The notes under the pieces: generated by a model | The model's database searches: none | What the model was told of the DNA's origin: nothing | Seen by the model: the letters and a program-made list of their open reading frames with translations, nothing else | Assembly: GCA_026400355.1 (NCBI GenBank) | Contig: JAPLPE010000042.1 | Coordinates: 1-57,148, forward strand | Direction: 5' to 3' | From: Rhodobacterales bacterium | Lineage (GTDB): Bacteria; Pseudomonadota; Alphaproteobacteria; Rhodobacterales; Rhodobacteraceae | DNA: 57,148 nucleotides | In this document: positions 17,189 to 26,394 of the stretch, in pieces | How the letters are laid out: each line of letters starts with the position of its first letter | How positions within the stretch are numbered: the stretch's first letter is position 1 | Program-made: the position numbers and the translations under genes

Positions 17189-17461
17189 CGGGCCGCCGGA
17201 AGGCGACGACCTTTGCCTCCTCGGCCTCGGTCAGCACGGTGGACCGCGGTTCCGTCGGCCCTGTCTTCATATCCTCGACCGTCGCGCGCTTTCGCCACTT
17301 CGCAACCGTCTTCGGATTGATGCCGAGCTCCCGGCTCAACTGCGCGAGCGAAGCTTGCGAACGCTGTATTGCTGCTCTGACGGCGTGCCCTCGCCAGCGG
17401 GCTTGAACCGGTGGTGCCACGCTGGCTCGATCGTGGCGCTCCCGCGACGAACTTGTCCCAT
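17189..17461 (-). pseudogene. IS481-family transposase remnant, N-terminal fragment
   Basis: It begins MGQVRRGSAT at 17461, then shifts frame to HAVRAAIQRSQASLAQLSRE, LGINPKTVAKWRKRATVEDM and TGPTEPRSTVLTEAEEAKVVAFRR, the helix-turn-helix start of IS481 transposases. After AFRR the match ends abruptly and different sequence follows. It has at least one frameshift and lacks the DDE domain, so it is dead. Confidence 0.65.
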
Positions 17462-17520
17462 AGGGCTTCCTCCCATTCCTGAGAAAGGATCGCACCATCA
17501 AACCGTCGGATCAAACACCT

Positions 17521-18573
17521 AGAGCGTGTGGTTGCCATCCTGATTCAGGATTCAGATGGGCGTTGATCCATGACTCCCTGCCTTTGAGGCAGATATGGGG
17601 GTCGATGATGGGCAAGCCGCATCCTGCAGAGTTGCGCCAGAGGGTGGTGGATCATGTTGCGGACGGGAACACGCAACGCGCGACGGCGGCACGGTTCAAG
17701 GTATCGGTCCGTCTTCTCAACGACATGGTCAAGCTGAAAGCCGCGACCGGGGGTCTTGGCCCGAAGCCGCAGGGCAACGGCGGCGGCCATGGCAAGCTTG
17801 CTGCGCTGAAGGGCTGGTTGGCGCGGCGCATCGGCGAGAAGCGAGACCTGACCGCCGCCGCGCTGGCCGCCGAGATCGTGGCCACGCACGGAGTCGCGGT
17901 GTATCGCGGCACGGTCTGGCAGGCCCTGCGCGACCTCGGGCTGACGCACAAGAAAAGACCTGCGCGCGGTCGATCAGAAGCGCCCCGAGGTCGCAGCCGC
18001 CCGCCACATCTGGATCACCAAACGTCAGCCCTTCATGGCCAACCTCCTGACGCGGATCGGATTTATCGACGAGTCGAGCCTGAAGACCAACATGGTCGAG
18101 ACCACCGGCTGGGCGCCGAAGGGTGAGCGCCGCGTCGACCATGCCCCGCTCGGCGCCCGGCAACCTTCATCGCAGCCCTGCGCCACGACCGGCTGGATGC
18201 CCCTTGGGTGATCGACGGCCCGATCAACCGCGACCTGTTCGATGCTTACGTCGAAACCCAGCTCGCACCAACGCTGCCGAAGGGCGACGCCATCATTCTG
18301 GACAACCTGTCTGTTCACAAAAGCCCGCAAACCGCCCGGACCCGGCGCGACATCGGCCGCTGGTTCCTGCCCCCGCCGCCCTACGCCCCCGACCTCAACC
18401 CGATCGAGATGGCCTTCGCAAAGCTGAAGGACCCTCCAGCGAAAGGCCGCCGCACGCACCTACGATGACCTCTGGAAAGCCGTCGGAACCATCTGCAACC
18501 TCTTCAGCCGAGACGAATGCCTCAACTCCTTCATCGCAGCAGGCTATGAACCCGATTGGCAATGACAAGCTCT
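17521..18573 (+). mobile_element. IS630-family insertion sequence, degraded
   Basis: About 1.05 kb bounded by imperfect 17-bp terminal repeats: AGAGCGTGTGGTTGCCA (17521-17537) and the inverse of AGAGCTTGTCATTGCCA (18557-18573), 14 of 17 identical. A TA lies at the left junction (17520-17521); the right flank reads TG, so the target duplication is not intact. It carries a frameshifted transposase and is in opposite orientation to the copy at 1-139. Confidence 0.8.
17608..18565 (+). pseudogene. IS630-family transposase with at least three frameshifts
   Basis: The N-terminal frame (MGKPHPAELRQRVVDHVADG onward) carries the helix-turn-helix region and runs to about 17955, where an A-tract (AAGAAAAGACC) shifts frame. 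The next frame gives AARHIWITKRQPFMANLLTR, GFIDESSLKTNM and GWAPKGERRVDHAPLG, with the first catalytic aspartate in FIDE. A second shift near 18150 leads to FIAALRHDRLDAPWVIDGPI, LDNLSVHKS and DLNPIEMAFAKLK, with the remaining DDE residues. A third shift near 18435 leads to the C-terminus YDDLWKAVGTICNLF and a TGA at 18563. All parts are present, so it decayed by small indels. Confidence 0.82.
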
Positions 18574-18587
18574 GATATGCGGGAGAT

Positions 18588-19988
18588 TCATTCGGCCGCC
18601 GTTCTCAGCATGTTTTCGGCCTTGGGCAAGCGGATGACGAAGGCGGTTCCGCTGGCATCAGTTTTCTCAAGGTCGAGGCGGCCACCGTGGCCTCGTACGA
18701 GTTCGGCGGCGATCACAAGCCCCAAACCCGAGCCGCCTTTGGTTGCGCCACCCTGGAACGGCTGAAAAAGATGCTCACGTGCGCGGGTCGGCAGGCCAGG
18801 GCCGGTATCAGTGATGTAGATGCTCCAGGTATCGTCATCCTCTTCCGCGGACAGGCCGATCTCGCCCGGCTTCCCTGTCGCGGTTATGGCCTGACGGGCG
18901 TTGCGGACAAGGTTCAGAATGACCCGGTAGAGTTGTTCGCTATCGGCGCGGATCGTCATCCCGGCAGGAATGCCTTCGCTGAAGGAAATGTCATGATCGC
19001 CCGCCGCAAGCCGTTCGCTGTCGATCACTTCGGCCACAATGGCGGCGATCTGGACGCGGGACAGGCTGGGAGGCGGTTCTTCTGCCCGACCGAAGGCGAG
19101 AGTGGATTCGCAGAGGTTCACCGCTCGGGTGATGGAACCCACGAGTTTTGGAGCCATGCGGCGGACCAGCGGGTCTTCGGAGCCTTCTATGCGGTCAACG
19201 AAAAGCTGGGCCGAGGTCAGTATGTTGCGCAGGTCATGGCTGACTTTGGCTACCGCTCCGCCGAGTTGGGCCAGCCGTTCCTTTTGCTTCAGTGCGCTGG
19301 TGAGTTGGGTCTGCATCGATTGGAGAGCATCCTCTGCCTCGCGCAGTTCGGTAACTCCGGCTTTGGGCTGAATGATCCTGCGGGCGTCTTCGGGGGCGCT
19401 TGCGTAGGATTGCATGGCTGTGACCACGCCCTTGATCGGCTTGACGAGGAGGACGCGGACAGCAAAGAAGAGGAGCGCTGCCGTGACGATCGAGATGACG
19501 GCCGACAGGATCAGGATATTGATGCCGTAGTCGATCATCGCCGATCGGAGAGGGCCGGTTTCCATCGTGACCTCGATCAGGATGCCGCCGTCACGCACGG
19601 GATCGCCGATAACGCGGATAATCCGATTCCGTGGATCGGCCAGTGTCGTCATCGCGTCGCGTATCAGCGAGATCCCAGTCGATTCACGCAGGTCGTAGGT
19701 GGCCGAAATCGGTTCGGGAATCGGGGATGAGAGCGCAAGTCGGCGAACCTCGTCACGGCGTAGCACAACGTTGAAGACCCCGGCATTGGCCAGAAGTTCC
19801 TTTTCCAGATCCGGGTCGATCATCTCGTCCGAGAGCGAGGCAAGCGACGCGATCTGGGCCCGTTCGAGGCGAAGTTCGAGATAGCTTTCCCGGAACCGGG
19901 CGACAGAGGGGACAAAGATCAGCACTTCGGCAAGCACGACGAAGATTGTCGTCAGGATGAGGAAGCGGCCCGAAAGCGAATTGAACAT
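18588..19988 (-). CDS. Membrane sensor histidine kinase
   Basis: A 466-residue two-component sensor. It has a membrane helix at about 8-28, a periplasmic sensor region to about 155, a second helix at about 156-180, a HAMP-like linker, then the phosphoacceptor H251 in VSHDLRNILTSA. The ATPase part has the N box NLVRNARQA, G1 DTGPGLP and G2 GGSGLGL. No response regulator is adjacent, so it is an orphan in this window. It is the last gene of a three-gene operon with the flavoprotein (18-base gap) and VTT protein, so it may sense a signal linked to their activity. Confidence 0.88.
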   Translation of the reverse strand: MFNSLSGRFLILTTIFVVLAEVLIFVPSVARFRESYLELRLERAQIASLASLSDEMIDPDLEKELLANAGVFNVVLRRDEVRRLALSSPIPEPISATYDLRESTGISLIRDAMTTLADPRNRIIRVIGDPVRDGGILIEVTMETGPLRSAMIDYGINILILSAVISIVTAALLFFAVRVLLVKPIKGVVTAMQSYASAPEDARRIIQPKAGVTELREAEDALQSMQTQLTSALKQKERLAQLGGAVAKVSHDLRNILTSAQLFVDRIEGSEDPLVRRMAPKLVGSITRAVNLCESTLAFGRAEEPPPSLSRVQIAAIVAEVIDSERLAAGDHDISFSEGIPAGMTIRADSEQLYRVILNLVRNARQAITATGKPGEIGLSAEEDDDTWSIYITDTGPGLPTRAREHLFQPFQGGATKGGSGLGLVIAAELVRGHGGRLDLEKTDASGTAFVIRLPKAENMLRTAAE

Positions 19989-20006
19989 CTTGCGTCCCAG
20001 GGAGGG

Positions 20007-21422
20007 TCAGGGAAGCCAGCGTTGCACTGTCTTCACGACCCGTTTCACAGAAGGGCTGTCGAAAAGCCTTGGACTAAAATAGGCACCCGCAGCGCGTTTG
20101 TTAATCTCGCCAAGTGTCGGATAGGGCAAGATCGTATTGGAAATGGCCGACATTTTCATGCCGTTGGCAATGGCCATGGCCCAAAGGCCGATAAGTTCGC
20201 CGGCCTGAGGGCCCAGAATGGTCGCGCCGACCGGGCGGCCCTTGACGACCATGACCTTGATACGGCCCTCGGCTTTGCCTTCGGCGATGGCCCGGTCATT
20301 GTGACTGAAGTCGACAGCAGCGATTTCGACCTTGCCGCCATGGCAGGCGCGGGCCCCGGCTTCGGTCAGGCCGACCTGGGCGAGTTCAGGGTCGGTAAAG
20401 GTAGCCCAGGGGATGTGGTCAGTGCGCTGGCGGGCGGACAGACCCAGCAGGGCAGAGCGGATGACGATGCCCGCGTGGTAGCCTGCAACATGGGTAAACA
20501 TGAGACCGCCCGCCACGTCGCCCACGGCATAGATGCGGCGATTGGTGGTTGAGCGAAGGTCGGCACCAACCGTGACCCCTTTGCGATCGAAGGCTACACC
20601 GGCTTTCACCAGATCCAGCCGATCGAGGTTCACCTTGCGCCCGACGGCCATGAGGAGGTGCGAGCCGGTAAAGACGCCCTTTGTCGTGTGAACAGCGATG
20701 CCGCCGGTGGCGCTGATCCGTTCGGCCTTTGCACCTTCGATGATCGTGACGCCCTCGGCCCTGATCTTTTCGATCAGACGGGCCGCAAGTTCAGGATCGT
20801 CCCGGCCCATGGCCCTTGCGCCTTCGATGACCGTCACCTCGCAACCGAGGCGGCGGTGGGCCTGCGCCATTTCCATGCCGATGGGTCCGGCGCCGATGAT
20901 GACCAGGTGTTCGGGCTTTTCCCGCAGGGCAAAAATCGACTCGTTCGTGTGGACGGTCACGCTGTCGATGCCAGGGATCGGGGGCACAAGGGGCGACGAA
21001 CCCGTCGCGATGACAAAGCGGCGGGCGGTGATCCTTGTGTCACCGGCCTGCACCGCGGTGGGCGAAACGAACCGTGCCCAGTCGCGGATGACATGTACGC
21101 CCAACCCTTCGAACCGTTCCTGGCTGTCGACAGGGGCAATCTGTTCGATGACGCGGGCGACGTGATCCTTGACGACCGAGAAATCGATCTGCGGGGCGAC
21201 GGGAGTGATGCCAAAATTCGCCCCGATTGTCATCAGATGCGCCCGTTTTGATGCGGCGATCAGGGCCTTGGACGGGACACAGCCCGAGTTGAGGCAATCG
21301 CCGCCCATCTCGTGCCCTTCGATCAGGACGACGCTCGCCCCCATCTGGGCCGCTCCCGCAGCGACCGACAGGCCGCCAGACCCGGCACCGATGATGCAGA
21401 TGTCCGCCTTGATGTCAGGCAT
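20007..21422 (-). CDS. FAD-dependent pyridine nucleotide-disulfide oxidoreductase, MerA/Lpd-like
   Basis: A 471-residue class-I flavin disulfide reductase. It has an FAD-binding IIGAGSGGLSVAAGAA at 10-25, the redox-active disulfide GGDCLNSGCVPSK (C43, C48), a second nucleotide site IIGAGPIGMEMAQAHRRLG, and FAD-contact AVGDVAGG. The C-terminal interface motif reads PYPTLGE; lipoamide dehydrogenase has HPTxxE there, and mercuric reductase has tyrosine. It lacks both the MerA heavy-metal domain and the C-terminal cysteine pair, so true mercuric reductase is unlikely. It is three bases after the VTT gene, a pairing common in Proteobacteria. Substrate unknown. Confidence 0.85.
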   Translation of the reverse strand: MPDIKADICIIGAGSGGLSVAAGAAQMGASVVLIEGHEMGGDCLNSGCVPSKALIAASKRAHLMTIGANFGITPVAPQIDFSVVKDHVARVIEQIAPVDSQERFEGLGVHVIRDWARFVSPTAVQAGDTRITARRFVIATGSSPLVPPIPGIDSVTVHTNESIFALREKPEHLVIIGAGPIGMEMAQAHRRLGCEVTVIEGARAMGRDDPELAARLIEKIRAEGVTIIEGAKAERISATGGIAVHTTKGVFTGSHLLMAVGRKVNLDRLDLVKAGVAFDRKGVTVGADLRSTTNRRIYAVGDVAGGLMFTHVAGYHAGIVIRSALLGLSARQRTDHIPWATFTDPELAQVGLTEAGARACHGGKVEIAAVDFSHNDRAIAEGKAEGRIKVMVVKGRPVGATILGPQAGELIGLWAMAIANGMKMSAISNTILPYPTLGEINKRAAGAYFSPRLFDSPSVKRVVKTVQRWLP

Positions 21423-21425
21423 GGT

Positions 21426-22181
21426 TCACGTCCCTTTCCGGCTGCGCAGGGCCTTGATGAGAATGGGCAGGCCCGCCAGCACGCACAGCCCAAGGATGGG
21501 CACCAAAACCGATGGCGAGACGAATACGCTGAGATCCGGTTCCGCGCCCTTTTCGAAAACATCCCCCAGTCCGGCGCCAACAGACGTCAGAACCAGCGTG
21601 CCGGGGATTATGCCCAGAAAGGTGGATATGGCGTAGCGATGGAGCGGCACATCAAGCAGCGCCGGGATCAGGTTGGCGACAAAGAACGGCACCGCCGGAA
21701 GCAGACGCATGAGAAACAGCATCGACCACTGGTTCGAATCGATGCCGTCCTTGATCTGCTTCACACTGCCTTCTGAGGCGTCGATGCGGGCAGCCAGGCG
21801 TTCGCCAAGGCCGGCCCGTGCTGCAAGAAAGATGCCGATGGCCCCGATCGTGGCCCCTGCGAGGTTCAGGAACAGACCGGGGAAGATGCCGAACAGAAAA
21901 CCGCCCGCCAGGCTCACCACCGTGGCGCCGGGGAGGGAAAAGGCGGCGATGACAATGTAGGCGATGACAAAGAGGACGATACTGAGAGCGTAATTCTGGT
22001 CCCTCAGGGCGATAAGGGCATCATGGTTGGCACGCAAAGTCTCGAAAGTCAGGACGTCGCGCAGGAACCAAGCCCCAAGCAGGGCTGCAACGATGACAAT
22101 CAAAAAGGGCAGCCCGCGTTTCAGGCTGGCGCGGGACGGGGTGTGCATGCGGTGCGAATCCTGCTGGTTGGCCTGTGTCAT
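21426..22181 (-). CDS. TVP38/TMEM64 (VTT domain) membrane protein
   Basis: A 251-residue inner-membrane protein of the VTT/DedA superfamily. After a basic N-terminus and a first helix (about 24-41), it has the family core FSLPGATVVSLAGGFLFG, re-entrant helix region with LMRLLPAVPFFVANLIPALL, and FLGIIPGTLV. Relatives are lipid scramblases or transport undecaprenyl phosphate or other substrates; the role here is not known. First gene of the VTT-flavoprotein-kinase operon. The start could also be the ATG 33 bases downstream, since the ribosome-binding site is weak for both. Confidence 0.82.
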   Translation of the reverse strand: MTQANQQDSHRMHTPSRASLKRGLPFLIVIVAALLGAWFLRDVLTFETLRANHDALIALRDQNYALSIVLFVIAYIVIAAFSLPGATVVSLAGGFLFGIFPGLFLNLAGATIGAIGIFLAARAGLGERLAARIDASEGSVKQIKDGIDSNQWSMLFLMRLLPAVPFFVANLIPALLDVPLHRYAISTFLGIIPGTLVLTSVGAGLGDVFEKGAEPDLSVFVSPSVLVPILGLCVLAGLPILIKALRSRKGT

Positions 22182-22344
22182 CCTGAGGGATACATGCCCC
22201 TAACATGGGTAAAGTCACAGGGGCCTCACGGCTGGTTGATGGCGCGTGGCCGGTTCAGCACGGTTGACGCAGGGTTCTGGCGGATCTGTAACAATTCAAG
22301 CAGTCTGGAGACGAAAATGTTGCGACAAATGCACCCCGCACGCG

Positions 22345-22373
22345 TTGACACCGGGTTGACCCGTGTCTAAACG
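22345..22373 (+). promoter_or_regulatory. Candidate promoter of rpmH-rnpA-yidD
   Basis: TTGACA (22345-22350) is a perfect -35 box; 17 bases later is TAAACG (22368-22373), overlapping TCTAAA. It would give a leader of about 65 bases before rpmH. This is sequence resemblance only. Confidence 0.45.
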
Positions 22374-22447
22374 ACGGGCTTCTAAAGATGTCGGGCTGCG
22401 CGATTCCGGGTGGATGACGTGTTGCCCCAAGGACCGGAGAGAGCGCG

Positions 22448-22582
22448 ATGAAACGCACATTCCAACCTTCCAACCGTGTTCGCAAGGCGCGCCACGGTTT
22501 CCGCGCGCGCATGGCGACCAAGAATGGCCGCAAGGTCCTGAATGCCCGTCGCGCCCGTGGCCGTAAGGTTCTGAGCGCGTAA
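22448..22582 (+). CDS. rpmH: 50S ribosomal protein L34
   Basis: A 44-residue basic protein beginning [20 protein letters not shown] and ending GRKVLSA, the highly conserved L34 sequence. GGAGAG lies eight bases before the ATG. L34 is a late-assembling protein of the large subunit. It is the first gene of the classic rpmH-rnpA-yidD block; dnaA is not upstream, as is usual outside gammaproteobacteria. Confidence 0.96.
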   Translation: MKRTFQPSNRVRKARHGFRARMATKNGRKVLNARRARGRKVLSA

Positions 22583-22597
22583 GCACCAGACGAATCT

Positions 22598-23020
22598 ATG
22601 CAATCAGAACCGCCGGGACGCACCGTGGCTGGTCAGATGGCCGAAGCTACGCGGGTCGTCCCGGCGCTTTGCGTTTTTCCGCAGGTCCTTACAAAGCGGT
22701 CGGACTTTCTCAAGGCGGCCAAAGGGCTGCGGCACGGGACAGCGGGCTTTCATCTTCAGGGCCGGGAACGCGCTGCGGACGAAACGGCCAAAGGTCTGCG
22801 CGTCGGATTCACCTGTTCCAAGAAGGTCGGCAATGCCGTGGCACGCAACCGGGCCAAACGCCGCCTGCGCGAGATTGCCCGGCTGGTTATGGCCGATGCC
22901 GGGCGAGACGGTTGGGATTATGTGCTGGTCGGGCGGCCTGAAACCACCGGAACACTTGATTTCGGTCGAATGCAGGATGATCTGAAGCAAGCCTTGTTCC
23001 GCATTCACGGTCAACCATGA
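22598..23020 (+). CDS. rnpA: Ribonuclease P protein component
   Basis: RnpA binds the RNase P RNA and helps cleave 5' leaders from pre-tRNAs. The protein is 140 residues; the core begins at [13 protein letters not shown] (about 31) and has the RNA-binding RNR motif in [20 protein letters not shown] (about 75-94). The first 30 residues are a variable tail, so a later start (ATG at 22637) is possible. It follows rpmH by 15 bases and overlaps yidD by four bases (ATGA). Confidence 0.95.
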   Translation: MQSEPPGRTVAGQMAEATRVVPALCVFPQVLTKRSDFLKAAKGLRHGTAGFHLQGRERAADETAKGLRVGFTCSKKVGNAVARNRAKRRLREIARLVMADAGRDGWDYVLVGRPETTGTLDFGRMQDDLKQALFRIHGQP

Positions 23021-23238
23021 CACCGCTGGCATATGTCATTTCTTTGCCGGTCCGGACCTATCGGATCGTGCTGTCACCCTGGGTCGGGCATGGCTGCCGG
23101 TATCATCCGACCTGCAGCGTCTATACGCTTGAGGCGTTGGAGAGACACGGCGGCATCAGGGGCACGTGGCTCGCCATGCGTCGGATAGGTCGTTGCCACC
23201 CCTGGGGCGGATCGGGGATCGACAACGTTCCGGATTGA
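23017..23238 (+). CDS. yidD: Membrane protein insertion efficiency factor YidD
   Basis: A 73-residue protein of the YidD family, thought to assist YidC in inserting inner-membrane proteins. The conserved cysteine-rich core is [19 protein letters not shown], and the end is [17 protein letters not shown]. The N-terminal amphipathic helix includes [15 protein letters not shown]. The start overlaps rnpA by ATGA. yidC itself is 3.5 kb downstream, after genes that have been placed in between. Confidence 0.95.
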   Translation: MTPLAYVISLPVRTYRIVLSPWVGHGCRYHPTCSVYTLEALERHGGIRGTWLAMRRIGRCHPWGGSGIDNVPD

Positions 23239-23270
23239 CCAGTATCGCTGCCGGACCCCTTTGGTCTGGT

Positions 23271-23810
23271 TCAGTCCAGCTTTTCGAAAGTGATGCTGAC
23301 ATCACCGATATCGACGCCGTAGCGCTTGATATAGGCCCGGTTGAACAGACGGTCGTCTGACAAGAGCCACATCCAGTCGTCGAACGCAACCTGCATCGTT
23401 TCCATGGCCCCCGAGGCAGAGGGTATCGGCAGATTGATCTCGTACTGCCAGTTGAAGCGATCCCCGTCTTCCTTCCCGGTCGCCTTGCCAATGACGCCGG
23501 GGGCGGTGCCCTGCCAAGTGTCCTGGCCGGTCTTGACCAACGTCCAGACGCGCTGTTCGGTTGAGCCGTCTTCATAGACGAAATCTTCGGTTAGGGTCAG
23601 CTTCTCTCCATCCCAGTCGCCGTGGATGTCGACCACGAACTGGCGGCGCACGGTGCCGAAGATGTCCTGGAACTGGCCATAGGCGACGAGATCGCCATCA
23701 AAGAACTCCTCCAGATTCAGTTGCCGGTCGCTGAGGACAGGGTCTTCGAAAGACGGTTTTCCCGTGCAGGCGGCAACAAGGGCAAGAGCGGCAACGGCGA
23801 GAATGCGCAT
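23271..23810 (-). CDS. DUF3833 lipoprotein
   Basis: A 179-residue protein with a lipoprotein signal (LALVAAC, with the acylated cysteine at residue 15) and a DUF3833 body including [20 protein letters not shown] and [11 protein letters not shown]. The family is found in proteobacterial envelopes and has no known activity. It is convergent with yidD (32-base gap) and divergent from ttcA (79 bases), so it is a single-gene unit. The start is set by the signal peptide; the open frame reaches 24059 without protein-like sequence. Confidence 0.85.
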   Translation of the reverse strand: MRILAVAALALVAACTGKPSFEDPVLSDRQLNLEEFFDGDLVAYGQFQDIFGTVRRQFVVDIHGDWDGEKLTLTEDFVYEDGSTEQRVWTLVKTGQDTWQGTAPGVIGKATGKEDGDRFNWQYEINLPIPSASGAMETMQVAFDDWMWLLSDDRLFNRAYIKRYGVDIGDVSITFEKLD

Positions 23811-23889
23811 AGAAAGTCTCCTTTGCAGTGATACGTGCCTGATCTGCCACTGGATTGCTCCGTCTGCTGCAATCTGGCATAGGACGTCC

Positions 23890-24759
23890 ATGTTTGACGA
23901 TGATCCCGAAGGTATACATCCGCTGTTCAACGGGGCCCCCAAGAGCACCGAGTTCAAGAAGTTGCGCAAACGGATCGTGCAGCAGGTGCGCGAGGCGATT
24001 GACCAGTATGGCATGATCGAACCGGGTGCCCGCTGGCTGGTTTGCCTGTCGGGCGGCAAGGACAGTTATACACTTCTGGCGATTCTCTACGAGTTGAAAT
24101 GGCGCGGTCTTCTGCCTGTCGATCTGCTCGCCTGCAATCTGGATCAGGGGCAGCCCGGCTTTCCGGCGACCGTGCTGCCGGAGTTCCTGACGCAGATGGG
24201 CGTTCCGCACCGTATCGAGTATCAGGACACCTATTCGATCGTGATGGACAAGGTGCCGACGGGGCGCACCTATTGCGCGCTGTGTTCCCGGCTCCGGCGC
24301 GGAAATCTTTACCGGGTCGCCCGCGAGGAAGGGTGCTCGGCGGTAGTGCTGGGCCACCACCGCGATGACATTCTAGAGACGTTCTTCATGAACCTCTTTC
24401 ATGGTGGGCGGCTGGCCACGATGCCGCCGAAACTCCTGAACGAAGAAGGCGACCTTTTCGTCTATCGTCCGCTGGCCCATGTGGCTGAAACCGACTGCGA
24501 GAAGTTTGCCCGAGCCATGGCCTATCCGATCATCCCCTGTGACCTGTGCGGATCACAGGACGGTTTGCAGCGGCAGCAGGTCAAGGCGATTCTGGACGGT
24601 TGGGAAAAGAACAGTCCTGGCCGTCGGGGAATCATGTTCCGGGCGTTGATGAATGCCCGTCCGTCGCATCTACTTGACCCTCAGTTGTTTGATTTTGCAG
24701 GGCTTGTCCGGGCGACGCGCATTCAGGAAGATTCGTCTGACATTCCGGACCTTCGTTAA
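23890..24759 (+). CDS. ttcA: tRNA 2-thiocytidine(32) biosynthesis protein TtcA
   Basis: TtcA uses ATP and a [4Fe-4S] cluster to thiolate cytidine 32 of certain tRNAs. The 289-residue protein has the PP-loop [12 protein letters not shown] (about 49-60) and the central [10 protein letters not shown] motif (about 128-137), whose cysteines, with another cysteine, hold the cluster. [20 protein letters not shown] is also conserved. The downstream [15 protein letters not shown] segment fits as well. Start chosen at MFDDDPEG; the longer frame runs into the divergent DUF3833 gene. Confidence 0.94.
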   Translation: MFDDDPEGIHPLFNGAPKSTEFKKLRKRIVQQVREAIDQYGMIEPGARWLVCLSGGKDSYTLLAILYELKWRGLLPVDLLACNLDQGQPGFPATVLPEFLTQMGVPHRIEYQDTYSIVMDKVPTGRTYCALCSRLRRGNLYRVAREEGCSAVVLGHHRDDILETFFMNLFHGGRLATMPPKLLNEEGDLFVYRPLAHVAETDCEKFARAMAYPIIPCDLCGSQDGLQRQQVKAILDGWEKNSPGRRGIMFRALMNARPSHLLDPQLFDFAGLVRATRIQEDSSDIPDLR

Positions 24760-24855
24760 CTTCCTCCAAATCATCTCTGGCCTAAGGTCATCCCCGCAAA
24801 GCTTGCGCCATTCCCGGAGAAGGTTTTGGGTTTGGCTTCACAGGACTTCTGACAG

Positions 24856-26394
24856 ATGTTGATCGCCATCTCGGACCTCACCGCCAGCCGCTTTGCGCCA
24901 CTGGTGCGATCTGTCGGACGCCCATCGCTGCTGATCCTGTCAACCCTTCTGATGGCATTAGCGTTCTGGGTTGGCGGACTTCCTGCCATCATCGGTATTT
25001 CGGCTGCCTTGCCGATTGCAGTACTGCTGGCGGGATCAATCGGGGAACGCGGTGGCCCCCGGAGGGATGGACTGACCGGGCTTCTGCAGCGTGACGGGCT
25101 TGTAAGGCAACTCGACCAGATCCTGCACGACGCCGCAAAGAACGGGCGATCCACAGGTGCGCTTGTCATTGAAATTGACCGTTTCAAACTACTTGAGGAG
25201 CGCATGGAACGTACCTCGGTCGAACGGGTCATCGCCGTGACAGCGCAACGGTTGGAGGGCGCCTTGCGCGATAGCGATGTTGCGGCCCGACTTGACGGGC
25301 CAAAATTTGCCGTCGCGCTGGCAGCAGTCCGCCGGCTTGATCTGGAAACGGTCATCCAATTGGCGGGTCGGCTGCAGCGTACGCTGGCTGAGCCGATTTC
25401 CGACCACGGTTCAAACATCTATGTCACTGTATCTGTCGGGTTCAGTCTGGCGTTTCGACTGGGCAATCCGTCCGGAGAGTCCGTCCTGCAGGCCGCGACG
25501 CTGGCCATGATCGAGGCCCAGCGCAGCGGGCCGTCAGGAATCCGGAGTTATTCCGACGCGATGAAGGCGCGCATCACCAGCCGGAGCATTCTGGCCAAAG
25601 AGGTCTCTGAAGCGCTTGAAAAGGACGAGATCAATGCATTTTTTCAGCCTCAGATTTCGACCCGGAGCGGCGAAATCACAGGATTCGAGGCGCTGGCGCG
25701 CTGGCATCACCCCGAACGGGGCCTGATACCTCCGGCCGAATTTCTGCCGGCGCTCGCCCAAGCCGGCATGATGGACAGGCTTGGGGAAAGGATGGTCAGG
25801 GACGCCCTTGCTGCCGTTCGCCGATGGGAAGATCAGGGGTTCAGCATTCCGCGCGTCGGCGTGAACTTTTCCAGCGAGGAACTGCATGACCCCAGGCTGG
25901 TTGACCGTATCGCCTGGGAGCTCGACCGGTTCGAACTAACCCCCGACCGGCTTGTTGTCGAAGTGCTTGAATCCGTGGTGGCGAACCGGTCCGAGGACGT
26001 CGTCATCCGGAATCTTTCCGGGCTCGCCCGGCTGGGCTGCTGCCTTGATCTGGATGACTTTGGCACGGGGCATGCTTCGATCACGAGCATCCGAAGGTTC
26101 TCGATCGAGAGGATCAAGATTGACCGCTCTTTCGTGACTCGGATTGACGAAGACCCCGAGCAACAGAAAATGGTATCGGCCATTCTGACTATGGCCGAGC
26201 GCCTGGGCCTTGATACCTTGGCGGAAGGTGTTGAGACGTCCGGAGAGCGAGCGATGCTGGCCAAACTGGGCTGCGGGCATGTGCAGGGATTTGGAATCGC
26301 GCGACCGATGCCGCTTCATGAAACGGACGTCTGGATCAGGAACTATGACGCGCGCAGGGGAGACGTGCCGTGCGTTCACCTCAGGGTCGTGTGA
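24856..26394 (+). CDS. Membrane GGDEF/EAL protein, likely c-di-GMP phosphodiesterase
   Basis: A 512-residue protein with hydrophobic N-terminal helices (about 20-64), a GGDEF-like domain (about 72-235) and an EAL domain (about 250-500). The cyclase active-site loop reads RLDGPKF rather than GGDEF, so diguanylate cyclase activity is unlikely. The EAL domain keeps FEALARW (about 276), NFSSEEL, the EVLES segment, LDDFGTGHAS and IKIDRSFV, so c-di-GMP hydrolysis is plausible. It probably lowers c-di-GMP, favouring motility. It lies between ttcA and yidC. Confidence 0.87.
   Translation: MLIAISDLTASRFAPLVRSVGRPSLLILSTLLMALAFWVGGLPAIIGISAALPIAVLLAGSIGERGGPRRDGLTGLLQRDGLVRQLDQILHDAAKNGRSTGALVIEIDRFKLLEERMERTSVERVIAVTAQRLEGALRDSDVAARLDGPKFAVALAAVRRLDLETVIQLAGRLQRTLAEPISDHGSNIYVTVSVGFSLAFRLGNPSGESVLQAATLAMIEAQRSGPSGIRSYSDAMKARITSRSILAKEVSEALEKDEINAFFQPQISTRSGEITGFEALARWHHPERGLIPPAEFLPALAQAGMMDRLGERMVRDALAAVRRWEDQGFSIPRVGVNFSSEELHDPRLVDRIAWELDRFELTPDRLVVEVLESVVANRSEDVVIRNLSGLARLGCCLDLDDFGTGHASITSIRRFSIERIKIDRSFVTRIDEDPEQQKMVSAILTMAERLGLDTLAEGVETSGERAMLAKLGCGHVQGFGIARPMPLHETDVWIRNYDARRGDVPCVHLRVV

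Noticed and set aside
20007-21422. Mercuric reductase (merA)
   Set aside because: No heavy-metal-associated domain, no C-terminal cysteine pair, and no mer genes nearby.
22183-22582. Replication origin next to rpmH
   Set aside because: No dnaA gene and no cluster of DnaA boxes are seen; rpmH is not at oriC in alphaproteobacteria.
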